Part shown: positions 40,194-51,788 of the stretch, piece after piece
Layout of the letters: every line of letters starts with the position of its first letter
Numbering within the stretch: the first letter of the stretch is position 1
From: Curculioniphilus buchneri
Lineage (GTDB): Bacteria > Pseudomonadota > Gammaproteobacteria > Enterobacterales > Enterobacteriaceae
Direction of reading: 5' to 3'
DNA: 64,000 nucleotides
Assembly: GCF_964275155.1 (NCBI RefSeq)
Contig: NZ_OZ193413.1
Coordinates: 310,001-374,000, forward strand
Position numbers and translations under genes: made by a program
Notes under the pieces: generated by a model
Seen by the model: only the letters and a program-made list of their open reading frames with translations
Told to the model about the DNA's origin: nothing
Database searches by the model: none

Positions 40194-43100
40194 ATATTTT
40201 CTCTCAGAGACTCTATTAGTAATAATAAATGTTTTAATTTTAGTTATTTCATCATAGAAAACATATTAAAATATAATAGTTATTCTTTTTACCATCTGTT
40301 TTTGAGTTAATGTTAATATAATTTTTTATAAAAAAAGACCGTAATATCATCCAGATACTGAGCTTAATCACTAAATTCTTTTTATTCTATAACAAACGTA
40401 AGAAGATCTTAAGCTATATCTTTTATCAGTGATTTAATAGCTATCGTATTCTAATATAATAATATTCAATAACGCACAGTAATCGTTTTAATTTTATTTA
40501 CATATTTTATAAATCGTATACTTTATAATATATGATCTAGTTAAAAAATGAATTTTTCTTAATAAAAACGTTGTATAGGTAACATTTAAGATTTTTAATT
40601 TATTGAAATCTTTTCATAAGTAAGGTTATATATTTACAATGTATTTTTTATTTCTAATTTTTAGATTAAGCATGGTTTGAATATTAATCAATTCAGAATT
40701 ACATGAAATATAATTAGACAAGAAAATCTTATTACTTAGATCCATAGCTTCGAAGCAAAGCTACATGATGATGGTAAAGACACAATCTGCCTGCATTGAT
40801 CATTAATCATGATATATTACAGAAAGTAAATGTTAGATTTCAATTGTAAGCACTAATAATTATTAGTTATCCATTGGTCTTCCTCATAGAGAACATACTC
40901 TATCTCTATAACTTTTTAAAAGTTTTAGATTCTACATTTAAATTCCATTTAAATTAAATATTCATTATAATATATATTTATATTTTTATAAATAGGACCT
41001 CATCCCAAAATATTTTTAGTAAAAAAAGATTATTTGATATTAACGTATATCAGACTTTCAAAAATTTAGATTTATCTATCAAAAATTTAGATTTATCTAT
41101 TATATAGATAGATATTAGTTTATTAAATCAGCAGCACATACTATTTTTAATAGTCTACAAATATAAGTTCAGAAAAGTCAACTAAAACACATTTATCATA
41201 TAATCATTAATGTTAGTACCGCATTACTGTCCGATGATTGTAATGAAAGATATTTTTATTATTTTGAAAATTATACGTTATAATGATATAAGGTAAGCTT
41301 TCATCTATTATGATATCCTATACTATAGTCCATATATTCCAAAACACATTAGACTACTAAATATAAATAGTAATCATAACAACCAATTATACAATATCTA
41401 TCTAATGTATACTAATAGTTAATTTACTAACAAAATCAAAAATTTTTCGTCAAAAATAAATTCTTCTTTAAAACTTTTAAATCCAGATATGTTTATATTT
41501 TATATTTTAATTTTTTACAATTTACTTTTCAAATATTAATATTAATGAGTATTAATTTTAATTAACTTATGTATTAATGATACATTCTTTCTAAGATAAT
41601 TGGGTATTACTTAATTTAAGCGATAAAAAATATTTTAGGTAGCATTCATTATAGCATAAGTATATGGTATCATCTTACCGTATTAAACAATTGATATATG
41701 AAATTATATTCTTAATCTAAACACTATGCAATTCTAATTTTTAGCACTTTTTGGAAATACTTTTTCCATCTTAATAGATTAAAATATAGCATACTTAAAA
41801 TAAAATACCGATATATTTACCTAAAAATGAACATAAGTAAATTAATTGATTAAATGTAAATTTAAGATGTGGTATCTTAATAAAGATTTAACATCACTTA
41901 AGTCATAGTCAATTCAATTAGTTTTTTTAACTAATTAATCTTCTTAAAATTTAAGAAGATATTCTTACTTATTATCATCCATAGCAAAACCTGCATTACG
42001 ATAATGGAAATGCTATATTTAAAGTTATTAAAGAAGAAACATAGACAATAATTCATTAAAGTTTAGAGAAAACTTGAGCATTGTACTCGAAACTATAGAG
42101 AGCACTATAAATTATAAAAATCATGTTTAGCAATTAAATAATTGCATAGCAAATACGCTATGTTATATAAATTATCATAACTGATGTAGTTAAATTACAT
42201 TATATTATTGCAAGTAATCATTTATTCAATTAGATTACGAATATTGTTTATTGTAAACAGAGATTATTTTATGAATATAAATTAATTGTTTTAAAAACTA
42301 AAATCGACTGGAAAATTAGCATATAATAAAATATCATTCACTGTAACAGATGAATAGAAAATTGATCTTTTTATCAAAAAAAACACCCTACCCTATGTTT
42401 TAAATATACTGTATTTAAAAAATAAATATTTTATTACATTATTAAATTGTCTATTTATTAAAATTGAATGGAAAAAATTTAATTTTTCATATAGTATGAC
42501 TTCACTTTGAAGGTGAATGTTATTCAATAGATAAAGAGATAACTTCACTGATTATTTCTCTATCCTTTATCCTTTGTAACTGATCATAATGTATATGACT
42601 TTTTCCAGTACACTACAGTTAAAAAAATAGAATTTTAAAAAAAAACTCTACGTATTATATTGATACGAAATGAATCATTGCATATTTTAAATTGATTAAT
42701 ATAAAAAATAAAAATTATTTTATAATGAACATAGTTCACACCATTTTAATGGTTATGCGTATTTCTATTGCGTTTAGGTAACTGATTATAGCGAGTCATA
42801 GAAAAATTTTAAATTTTTTGCTATCATTATTCATTTATAATTTTATTGCAGTTATTTTTTTTATATAATATAGACTTATTGACTACACGCCATAATTATT
42901 ATTCAATTACTCATACTATTCTAAATTCTGTTTTAACCTCCATGCTAATTAGAAATAAGCATCTTTTTTAAAGATTACCATCTAATATAATTTGTTTTTT
43001 ATCTTATCATTTTCTGTTAAAAACTAAGTTATTTTTTTAAAAATTATTTTTAAAAATACCATAATTTACAATCATATAACATATGACGTAACTAATTTTG

Positions 43101-43552
43101 AATATATCAAATGATCGAATTATAAAATTATAAATAGAATACTATATTTAATAGCATGGATAATAATATATGTAGTATTATCATTATATTTATATTACAT
43201 TTAATATATTTTTCACGAAACTACCTAAACTTAATTAGGTCCATACAAATAAATTTATATTTTTTCAAACACTAATAAAACCTAATAAAAGATTAGTTCT
43301 ATTAAAATAAAACTTATCTATAATGAATGACATGGTGGCGAAATATTGATGATTATATTTATTAATTTTTTAATAAAAGCCAAATCATAAGATTTATATT
43401 ACTAATATACTTAATAGTAACTTTTAAAATATCGAATCTCATTGTTTCTATAATTATATACATATTCTAGCTTTCTAATATTTTTAGATATCGTAAACTA
43501 TGATTAAAAATTAATTTTTTGAAAAAGTACAATACAACATAAATTTCATCGA
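40194..43552. other. Largest spacer, ddlA-dapD
   Basis: Almost 3.4 kb with no gene I can recognise on either strand. It contains the 21-bp tandem duplication at 41059-41100 and a short TTCAC/GTGAA inverted repeat near 42500. Stop codons are dense in all frames. Confidence 0.6.
41059..41100. repeat. Exact tandem duplication, 21 bp x 2
   Basis: The unit CAAAAATTTAGATTTATCT plus AT is repeated head to tail without mismatch (41059-41079 and 41080-41100). Confidence 0.9.
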
Positions 43553-44374
43553 TCAATAATCAATAGTACGTAATAATTCGTTGATACTTACTTTACTACG
43601 AGTTTTAGAATCAACTTTTTTTACGATAACAGCACAATAAAGGCTGTATCGAGAAGATGGTAAGCTACCAGACACTACTACTGATCCTTTAGGTACAAGA
43701 CCATAATGTATTTCTTCAGTATTACGATCATATATTTTTGTACTTTGTCCTATAAAAACACCCATAGAAATTACTGCACCTTCCTCAACGATAACTCCTT
43801 CGGCAATTTCAGAACGAGACCCAATAAAACAATTATCTTCAATAATTGTTGGATTGTTTTGCAACGGTTCCAGTACGCCGCCAATACCCACACCACCGGA
43901 TAAATGAACATTTTTACCAATTTGTGCACAAGAACCAACAGTGGACCAAGTATCTATCATAGTACCTTCATCTACAAAAGCACCAATATTAATGTAAGAA
44001 GGCATTAACACAGTATTACGCGCAATATATGCGCCACGACGTACACTAGCAGGAGGTACTATACGGAATCCTTTATTTTTAAAATGCTCATTTTTCCAAT
44101 TAGCAAATTTCATTGGAACTTTATCAAAGAAACATGTTTCATTACCTTCTATTAATTTACTATTAGAAATTCTAAATGAAAGCAATATTGCTTTTTTTAT
44201 CCATTGATATGTGAGCCACTTTCCATTTATTTTTTCTGCTGTACGCAATAAACCGGTATCTAAAGCAGTAATTACTCGATTGACTGCGTCATAGGTTACT
44301 GTATCGACATTATCCGGAGTAATGGAGGAACATTGTTCAAAAGCAGTTTCAATCACTTGTTGTAATTGCCGCAT
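43553..44374 (-). CDS. dapD: Tetrahydrodipicolinate N-succinyltransferase
   Basis: DapD succinylates tetrahydrodipicolinate in the lysine and meso-diaminopimelate pathway. It has 273 residues (E. coli 274). The C-terminal half is a left-handed beta helix of hexapeptide repeats (RRGAYIARNTVLMPSYINIG, then CFIGSRSEIAEGVIVEEGAVIS), and the substrate-binding GTMIDTW and HLSGGVGIGGVLEP segments are intact. A loop near SLPSSRYSLYC is about two residues shorter than in E. coli. map lies upstream on the same strand, with glnD missing between them. Confidence 0.97.
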   Translation of the reverse strand: MRQLQQVIETAFEQCSSITPDNVDTVTYDAVNRVITALDTGLLRTAEKINGKWLTYQWIKKAILLSFRISNSKLIEGNETCFFDKVPMKFANWKNEHFKNKGFRIVPPASVRRGAYIARNTVLMPSYINIGAFVDEGTMIDTWSTVGSCAQIGKNVHLSGGVGIGGVLEPLQNNPTIIEDNCFIGSRSEIAEGVIVEEGAVISMGVFIGQSTKIYDRNTEEIHYGLVPKGSVVVSGSLPSSRYSLYCAVIVKKVDSKTRSKVSINELLRTIDY

Positions 44375-45072
44375 CCTGTTTTTCCTATCTATTCTATTAG
44401 TTTAAAAAAATTATTATTGATGTATATTTAAATTAACATTAAAACCGACTTAATAAAGCAGTATTCATTGAAAAGATAAAAAACAAAACTCCTTACTTAT
44501 AAGTAAAGATTCATTGTGTTCTGGATGATCGAAGATAACAATGATAATAAATAAATTATGTATATATCCTCGAATAAGAAAATCATCCCTTTTAAATTAG
44601 ATTACCAATCCTAGTTATTATCAGAACGATAAGTTATAAATAACAATATTATTTAATTAGATTCACAAAAATTACATTAGAATTCAACAATTAATAATTT
44701 ATCTATCAACGATGTTATTTTTACGGAAAACAAGAATAATGTTTCTATTAAAAATGAATAATAGTATGCAATAGAATAGTACACGACTCATTCAATAAAT
44801 AAAATTTATTATATTGATAATGTATTACGATTAAAACAATAACAACTTAATAGCCATCTCCGAATCTATCTAGTCAATAGATATCATTTTTCGAAAAAGC
44901 TTCTTTTGTTACAGATCACTGTTGGATTGTATAGAAGTAAATATATCTTCTTATACTTTATTTGTAATAAAATGGATAGTATTTAAATTCATATTTATCA
45001 ATATAAAACAACATATAGCGATAGTAGTATGCCATTATCTTTATAATGTAAAATGATCAATATATAAAAAAG
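44375..45072. other. Spacer where glnD is expected
   Basis: About 700 bp between map and dapD, both leftward. In E. coli glnD (about 2.7 kb) fills this interval. Nothing like GlnD is left, so both deletion and decay have acted. Confidence 0.6.
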
Positions 45073-45867
45073 TTAAGCATCGTGATGAATGACTGTAGGT
45101 AATGTATCATCGTCTCGTAATGTCATAATCTCACAACCGTCTTTAGTAACTACAACAGTATGCTCATATTGTGCTGATAGGCTATGATCCTTAGTTTTTA
45201 CTGTCCAACCATCCTGCATCATTTCAATACGATAGTCGCCAGCATTTACCATAGGTTCGATAGTAAATGCCATTTTCGGTTGAAGTATTATACCACCATC
45301 ATCGGCATCATAATGTAATACTTGCGGAGCTTCATGAAAATTTTTTCCAATTCCATGCCCGCAATACTCTCGTACTACTGAAAAATGCTTGGCTTCAACA
45401 AATTGTTGAATTGCTTTACCGAGAGCGCGTAGTCGAATACCAGGTCGAACCATTTGAATAGCTAGATAAAGGCTTTCTTTAGCAATTTTACATAAACGCT
45501 TGCCAAGAATAGTTGGTTGACCCACGATAAACATCTTTGATGTATCACCATAATAGCCATCTTTAATTACACTTACGTCTATGTTTAAAATGTCACCATC
45601 TTTAAGTTTTGTTAAATCATTAGGAATGCCATGACAGACAACTTCATTAATTGAGATACATACTGATTTAGGAAAGTTACGATAACCAAGCGCAGCAGAA
45701 ATAGCATGTTGTTTTTTTGTAATATACTGATGGCATATAAAATCCAATGTACCACTGCTAACTCCGGGCTGAATATAAGGTTCAATCATTTCTAAAACTT
45801 CAGCAGCTAAATGACCAGCAACACGCATTTTTGAAATATCGTCAAATGTTTTGATAACAATACCCAT
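45073..45867 (-). CDS. map: Methionine aminopeptidase, type I
   Basis: Map removes the initiator methionine from nascent proteins. From the ATG at 45867 (MGIVIKTFDDISKMRVAG) it has 264 residues, equal to E. coli; a TTG- or ATG-led extension of 12 residues upstream is rejected. The five metal ligands sit in NIDVSVIKDGYYGDTSKMF (two Asp), GHGIGKNFHEAP (His), FTIEPMV (Glu) and AQYEHTVVV (Glu). rpsB, divergent in E. coli, is absent here. Confidence 0.97.
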   Translation of the reverse strand: MGIVIKTFDDISKMRVAGHLAAEVLEMIEPYIQPGVSSGTLDFICHQYITKKQHAISAALGYRNFPKSVCISINEVVCHGIPNDLTKLKDGDILNIDVSVIKDGYYGDTSKMFIVGQPTILGKRLCKIAKESLYLAIQMVRPGIRLRALGKAIQQFVEAKHFSVVREYCGHGIGKNFHEAPQVLHYDADDGGIILQPKMAFTIEPMVNAGDYRIEMMQDGWTVKTKDHSLSAQYEHTVVVTKDGCEIMTLRDDDTLPTVIHHDA

Positions 45868-46235
45868 GTATAGAGACCTATAAATTAATGTCAAAATTAA
45901 CAATTACATCAAAAATAATTATTGATCAATATCAATGTTATTAATACTGTGAGTAATTAGAATATTATCATTTATTTTAAAATATTAAACTATTTTCTAA
46001 ATAAAATAGAGCATTCTATGGATGGATATTGCACTATTCTATTTATATATATTATTGCTAACTGTGAATTGGGTTATAATTAATAATTTTAAAGTGCTGA
46101 TGATATACATGTTAAATTAACATTTAAGGTTAAAATAAATGTTAATATATATCATAATTAATAAATTTTTATTTTTTATTTTTTTGTATCATACAATATA
46201 AGCAAAAATATTTCTATTATTTTTTATATATATAC

Positions 46236-46290
46236 CACTTCAACTTTAGAAGCTGAGCAACATTTTATGTTGCTATATTGAGTTGAAGTG
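46236..46290. repeat. Nested inverted repeat (10-bp outer and 8-bp inner stem)
   Basis: CACTTCAACT (46236-46245) pairs perfectly with AGTTGAAGTG (46281-46290). Inside, AGCAACAT (46256-46263) pairs perfectly with ATGTTGCT (46267-46274) around TTT. Both stems carry more G and C than the surrounding sequence. A T6 run follows about 13 bases later on the + strand, too far for a standard terminator. It lies in a gene-free spacer with no gene end next to it. Confidence 0.8.
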
Positions 46291-47123
46291 ATTTGAAATA
46301 ATCTTTTTTAAAAATAAATGATATACATGAATCATTTATTATCACAACAGAATTGACTATACTTAAAATATAGATATTGGTTTTAATTAATTAATGCATA
46401 ATAAAAAAATATAATTTCTAATTAATTTTTATAATATTATGTACAGATTTTAAATCTATTGAATTTAACCAATATAATAAATTAAAAAATTTACTTTAAA
46501 TTATACTATATTATAAAAAATATAATAACATTAAAAATGTTACGTCATTTTTTATATGCATGTAATAATATTAATTACATAATACGTAAGACGTATATAG
46601 TAATTAATATTAATATATTTATTCCTATACCATTAGGTGTCATTCATTTTAATGAATCATAGAAGAAACTTCTACATCAATCAAAATAAAAATATTTATA
46701 TAACATAATAAACATTATCTAATAAAAAGATATGGAAAAATATTTAATGCTAATATTCTAATTATATTAGAAAAATAAATGTTATTTAAACAACACAACA
46801 ATCCATGCAGTCTATACCTTGGTATAATTTTTATCGAATAAAATTTATATTAATAATATTAATTTCTATATCATTATAATATATACCTTAAACTTCTGAT
46901 GGAATATTAATTAAAATATGAAACGATAAAACCATCTATAATAGATAATTTTAGTTTTATGAATTACAGTGCAATAATATTATAAAATTTATTTTTCATT
47001 TTTTAAATCAGCAACTGAACACAAAATATAGACACACTGAGAATCATATAAATATACTAAAATCTTATAGTTATTTTTCGCTTAAAAATTATTAGAATTC
47101 AAGACAAGGATGTAATTATTCAG

Positions 47124-47149
47124 TCAATTTTTCTTGCCAGAAAAATTGA
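47124..47149. repeat. Perfect 11-bp inverted repeat with TGCC loop
   Basis: The 11-base arm TCAATTTTTCT at 47124-47134 is followed by TGCC and its exact reverse complement at 47139-47149. It lies about 600 bp beyond the acpP stop codon. It could be a distal terminator or a relic of the lost gene downstream of acpP. Confidence 0.7.
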
Positions 47150-47749
47150 GTTATACTTTCTTCAACATTTAATATTTTTTAACGAAACAAAATAAGATAA
47201 TATTTAATAAACTAAAAATTAGTTTTATTCACATGTCAAATATTAGCTAAAAAATAGATGTGATACTATCATATGTAAGTAAATATTCGACCTTTATATT
47301 AAGAAGATTAAAAATGATCATTAACACTACTATTTAAGAAACAATTCATACAGCTCATACGATCACTAATCAGCGCACGATTTAATTTTTCAAAAATAAA
47401 AAACGTAAGATATTAACTTTTAATAATCCATAAACGGATGTTGTCGCTAATATGCCTTATGTTCTTATAATAATATGTATATACGTAGGAAACAAACTAG
47501 AGATTCTAGAAATATAACCTAATTAGATGATTTAAAACATAAATATCCGTCCTTTTTTCGATAATTTAATCGCACGCACATTTTATCATTCAAAGAATGA
47601 AATGTACATATTTTATTGATGATAATGACATCGTGACATGCTAAGTTTTATCATAGATACTTAATATAATAGTTCTACCCAGTAGCTAGCTACATCCTAA
47701 CTGTAAGGTATAACTTAGATAATTAAGTATTATTTAGAAACGTACATAT

Positions 47750-47986
47750 CTACTTCTTATTTATCTGAATAAAATCGATTGCTGCCTGAACAGTAGTAAT
47801 TTTTTCAGCTTCATCATCCGGAATTTCGGTATCGAATTCTTCTTCTAGTGCCATTACCAATTCAACGGTGTCAAGAGAATCAGCGCCAAGATCATCAACG
47901 AAAGAAGCATTGTTTACAACTTCTTCTTTCTTAACACCTAACTGTTCAGCGATAATTGCTTTAACGCTATCTTCGATAGTGCTCAT
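47750..47986 (-). CDS. acpP: Acyl carrier protein
   Basis: ACP carries growing acyl chains on a phosphopantetheine arm. It has 78 residues, the E. coli length, and the motif DLGADSLDTVELVMALEEEF with the attachment serine S37. The sequence is acidic and almost identical to E. coli in helices II and III. It starts 152 bp after fabG and is the last gene of the leftward fab cluster; the spacer may carry its own promoter, as in E. coli. Confidence 0.98.
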   Translation of the reverse strand: MSTIEDSVKAIIAEQLGVKKEEVVNNASFVDDLGADSLDTVELVMALEEEFDTEIPDDEAEKITTVQAAIDFIQINKK

Positions 47987-48138
47987 ACTCTTAAATTTCC
48001 TATTAAAACTCGCTTATGCGATGGTTTTCTTAAGTATAGTGAGTTGAAAAAATGTAGTCCAATCCCGGTCAATTAAACCACAATTTAATCTAATTCTGCA
48101 ATTTTACTCATAAGTGACGAAAATGATTTGCATGCTTT

Positions 48139-48873
48139 TTAAGGCATATACATGCCACCATTAATATGCATTGTTTCACCAGTGATATATGACGCCTCAT
48201 CAGAGGCAAGAAAAAGTACAGCGTTAGCAATTTCTTTGGGATCACCGAGACGATTTGCTGGAATTCGGGACAAAACGCATGCACGATCTTCATTGGTCAA
48301 TGACTCAGTCATATCAGTAATAATGAAACCTGGTGCTACCACATTTACCGTAATACCCCGAGATGCAACTTCACGAGCTAGTGATTTACTAAAACCAATT
48401 AATCCTGCTTTAGTTGCAGCGTAATTTGCTTGTCCAATATTACCCATGAATCCTACAGCAGAACCAATCGTAACAATTCTACCATAACGTTGTTTTATCA
48501 TAGAACGAATAATCGCTTTCGATATACGGAATACAGACGTTAAATTAATTTCAAGAACAGATTGCCATTCATGATCTTTCATACGTATGAGAAGATTATC
48601 GTGTGTGATACCTGCATTATTTACTAATATATCGGCTGCACCAAATTCTATACGTATCTGCTCCAAAAAATTTTCAATGGAAACATTCTTGGAAACATCT
48701 AATTCCATACCTTTACCACTGCTTCCTAAATAAGCGCTAATCGCTTTAGCTCCAGTATGACTAGTAGCTGTACCAATCACTGTAGCACCATACGCTGCGA
48801 ATTTTTCTACTATTGCACGCCCGATACCACGACTAGCACCAGTTACTAATACAATTTTGTTTTTAAAATTCAT
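48139..48873 (-). CDS. fabG: 3-oxoacyl-ACP reductase
   Basis: FabG reduces 3-oxoacyl-ACP with NADPH in each fatty-acid elongation cycle. It has 244 residues, the E. coli length. The Rossmann motif TGASRGIG is at residues 11-18, NNAG at 85-88, and the catalytic triad is S138, Y151 and K155 (YAATK). It begins 8 bp after fabD ends, so the two are likely coupled. Confidence 0.98.
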   Translation of the reverse strand: MNFKNKIVLVTGASRGIGRAIVEKFAAYGATVIGTATSHTGAKAISAYLGSSGKGMELDVSKNVSIENFLEQIRIEFGAADILVNNAGITHDNLLIRMKDHEWQSVLEINLTSVFRISKAIIRSMIKQRYGRIVTIGSAVGFMGNIGQANYAATKAGLIGFSKSLAREVASRGITVNVVAPGFIITDMTESLTNEDRACVLSRIPANRLGDPKEIANAVLFLASDEASYITGETMHINGGMYMP

Positions 48874-48881
48874 TTCTAATC

Positions 48882-49817
48882 CTAATTTTGTTTCGAAATT
48901 GCTGTAGCTAGTGAAGTCGGATCATTTACTGCTATGCTTATAAGTGTGCTAATAATACGCTTATTTAATTTGGTCAATATATTACCAGGACCTAATTCTA
49001 GAACTCTTTTAACACCTAACGCATTGAAATGCTCTATGGTTTCAGTCCAACGTACCGGATTACAAAGTTGATATATAAGTGCCTGACGAATAGCAGTTGG
49101 ATTATTTTCTATACGTGCATTAACGTTATTAATCACTGGTATCTTCGGTATATCAAATGTTATAGCGTTTAAAGCTTGCGCCAATTTTTCTTCAGCAGGT
49201 TTCATTAATGCACAATGCGATGGAACGCTAACTGACAGCGATAATACACGCTTAGCACCAGCTTTTTTACAGGATATACTGGCACGCTCAACTGCGTCTT
49301 TATGACCGGCAATCACCACTTGTCCTGGATAATTAAAATTTACCGGTGATACAATTCGCCCAAGTTCTGATTGTTTACAAATTAGTGTAACAATATCATT
49401 ATCTAAGCCGATAATTGCAGCCATTGCACCAGTGCCAACTGGTGCTGCATTTTGCATTAGTGTTCCGCGTAAAGCTACTATCTTAATACCTGTGATGAAA
49501 TCCAAGCTACCAGAACAAACTAAAGCTGAATATTCACCTAAACTATGACCAGCCATAAATGCTGGAATATTACCATTTTGTTCTTGCCAAATACGCCAAA
49601 TTGCTACTGATGTTGCCAATAATGCCGGTTGGGTCTGTTCAGTTTGATTTAATTTTTCAGTTGGTCCTCGTTGAACCAGCTGCCACAGATCATAACCTAA
49701 CACATCAGATGCCTCTGAAAACGTTTCCTTAACTTTCATGTAAATTTTAGAAAGTTTAGTTAACATACCGACTGTTTGGGAACCTTGCCCTGGGAATACC
49801 ATCGCAAAAACAACCAT
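48882..49817 (-). CDS. fabD: Malonyl-CoA:ACP transacylase
   Basis: FabD loads malonyl groups onto ACP. The 311-residue protein (E. coli 309) has FPGQGSQ near the start, the nucleophile S92 in AGHSLGEYSALV and the histidine of VPSHCALM. It lies 24 bp after fabH and 8 bp before fabG. Confidence 0.98.
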   Translation of the reverse strand: MVVFAMVFPGQGSQTVGMLTKLSKIYMKVKETFSEASDVLGYDLWQLVQRGPTEKLNQTEQTQPALLATSVAIWRIWQEQNGNIPAFMAGHSLGEYSALVCSGSLDFITGIKIVALRGTLMQNAAPVGTGAMAAIIGLDNDIVTLICKQSELGRIVSPVNFNYPGQVVIAGHKDAVERASISCKKAGAKRVLSLSVSVPSHCALMKPAEEKLAQALNAITFDIPKIPVINNVNARIENNPTAIRQALIYQLCNPVRWTETIEHFNALGVKRVLELGPGNILTKLNKRIISTLISIAVNDPTSLATAISKQN

Positions 49818-49841
49818 GATTATTTATTCTTCCTATCAAAT

Positions 49842-50795
49842 TTAAAACCGTAATAGCGCTGAACCCCATGTAAACCCGCCACCAAATGCTTCTAACATCA
49901 CTAAATGTCCAGATTGAATACGACCATCACGTATTGCTTCGTCTAATGCTAAAGGTATTGAAGCAGCCGAAGTATTACCATGTCTATCAAGGGTTATTAC
50001 AACTTTATCCATACTCATGCCTAGGCGTTTAGCAGTAGCAGTTATAATGCGTAAATTAGCTTGGTGAGGAACCAACCAATCTAATTCTCTATGATCCATA
50101 GCATTAGCACTAAGTGTCTCATCAACAATGCGTGCTAATTCAATTACTGCTATTTTAAACACTTCATTTCCTGACATCGTTAAATAATTATAATCTGTTG
50201 GATTGATACGATTATAATAAGATAATGTCAATAGATTTCCATACCGACCATCGGCGTGTAAATGTGTTGAAATAATACCAGGCATGTTTGATCGACTCAG
50301 AACTACTGCACCTGCTCCATCACCAAACAAAATGATTGTACTGCGATCTTTGGGATCTAAAGCATGACTCAGTTTATCAGAACCGATAACTAGTGCATAT
50401 TCAATCGTGCTATTTTTAATATAATTATCTGCTACACTCAGCGCATAAGCAAAACCAGCACAGGCTGCTGCTAAATCAAAGGCAACACTGTCATTAATTC
50501 CAAGATCATGTTGAATCTGACAGGCAGAACTAGGGAAAGCATGACTTGATGAAGTAGTAGCAACAATGATCATTCCAATTTTTTCTGCATCTATCCCAGC
50601 CATATTAAGTGCTTGTTCAGCCGCATAATGGCCCATCACTGACACTGTCTCGTCAGCATTAGCAATGCGGCGTTCACGAATGCCAGTCCGGGTAATAATC
50701 CATTCATCTGAAGTATCTACCATTTTTTCTAAGTCAAAATTAGACCTAATTTTTTCCGGAAGATAACTACCGGTCCCAATAATTTTAGTAAACAT
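49842..50795 (-). CDS. fabH: 3-oxoacyl-ACP synthase III
   Basis: FabH condenses acetyl-CoA with malonyl-ACP to start fatty-acid synthesis. It has 317 residues, the E. coli length, with the catalytic triad C112 (AAACAGFAYAL), H244 (VPHQANLRI) and N274 (RHGNTSAAS) and the C-terminal GGGFTWGSALLRF. AGGGG lies about 13 bases before the ATG. It heads the surviving fabH-fabD-fabG-acpP run; plsX, next upstream in E. coli, is gone. Confidence 0.98.
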   Translation of the reverse strand: MFTKIIGTGSYLPEKIRSNFDLEKMVDTSDEWIITRTGIRERRIANADETVSVMGHYAAEQALNMAGIDAEKIGMIIVATTSSSHAFPSSACQIQHDLGINDSVAFDLAAACAGFAYALSVADNYIKNSTIEYALVIGSDKLSHALDPKDRSTIILFGDGAGAVVLSRSNMPGIISTHLHADGRYGNLLTLSYYNRINPTDYNYLTMSGNEVFKIAVIELARIVDETLSANAMDHRELDWLVPHQANLRIITATAKRLGMSMDKVVITLDRHGNTSAASIPLALDEAIRDGRIQSGHLVMLEAFGGGFTWGSALLRF

Positions 50796-51617
50796 TTACG
50801 CTGAATCACCCCTCGAGTGTATCATAGTTGACGAGAAGCAATTAGAATCAGAGATTAATCTCTTTATCCTTCTTCATCGCTTGTATTTCTTATTTCATAG
50901 TATTAGAAATACGCGCTGGTTCGTTTATAACTATGTTATGAAGTGACTTTATTAAGTAAGGTGCAACTATTTTTCAATATGGATTAATCAAGTGTGATTT
51001 AATAAATCAAAAAATAGATTGTCCAGTTTTTGACTTATTGATTGAAATCATTATTATCTCTTACTTACTGCAAATTTTTTAACAATGGAATATAAACCCT
51101 TATTCTTTGATAAGCTATAATATATAACTTATCAATGATAACTACTACATTTTATGTAAAATTATATAATATATTCGATATAGTTCGATATTAAGAGTTT
51201 ATAAGAGACTGTTAAAGTTTTTTTAAATTTTAATAATTTATCTATCGATGCTTGAGTGCACATACTGATGGATAGTTTTCAAACTAATGAATCACTTTAT
51301 GTAGTATGTATGTGTCGTTATGCTTAACATGTATTTACGTATTGTACATATTAACGCAATTAGATAGCAATATTACAAACAAATAATCGTCCTTTCTTTA
51401 TTTAAAAAGAATAGAATAAATTTTTGTATTAATGAATCGATTTTTAGATAGTTTAAAAAAACTAGAAACATTCAGTATGAATAACAAGACTCTTCTTTAT
51501 ATCCATTTTATATCCATATTGACAGAATAATTTCTATGGTATTTATAATTACTACTTAAAGATTTAATGTAAACATTATTACTTAGATTAGAGGTTTTAA
51601 AAACATTATCTTGAAAA
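50796..51617. other. Spacer where plsX is expected
   Basis: About 820 bp between rpmF and fabH, both leftward, where plsX (about 1 kb) sits in E. coli. A short leftward frame around 50900-50990 ends NEPARISNTMK but does not resemble PlsX as far as I can tell. The first 60 bp before fabH are less AT-rich and may hold its leader. Confidence 0.55.
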
Positions 51618-51788
51618 TCACTTTACAATAACTTTACGACCGCGATAGAAACCAGTAACGGTAATATGATGACGTAAATGCTGTTCGCCAGACATTTTAT
51701 CTAAAGTTAATAGTGCGGTATTTAAAGCATCGTGAGCACGACGCATCCCTCGTTTTGAACGAGTAGATTTATTTTTTTGCACAGCCAT
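51618..51788 (-). CDS. rpmF: 50S ribosomal protein L32
   Basis: L32 is a small protein of the large subunit. The 56-residue frame (E. coli 57) begins MAVQKNKSTRSKRGMRRAHD and ends HHITVTGFYRGRKVIVK, aligning throughout with enterobacterial L32. AAGGA lies 9 bases before the ATG. yceD, just upstream in E. coli, is absent, and plsX downstream is absent, so rpmF stands alone between two spacers in its ancestral place. Confidence 0.97.
   Translation of the reverse strand: MAVQKNKSTRSKRGMRRAHDALNTALLTLDKMSGEQHLRHHITVTGFYRGRKVIVK

Larger units (their letters stand above)
45868..47749. other. Spacer map-acpP, where fabF is expected
   Basis: About 1.9 kb without a gene. In E. coli fabF follows acpP; no FabF-like frame is visible on the reverse strand. 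Two perfect inverted repeats stand out, a nested one at 46236-46290 and a simple one at 47124-47149. Confidence 0.6.
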
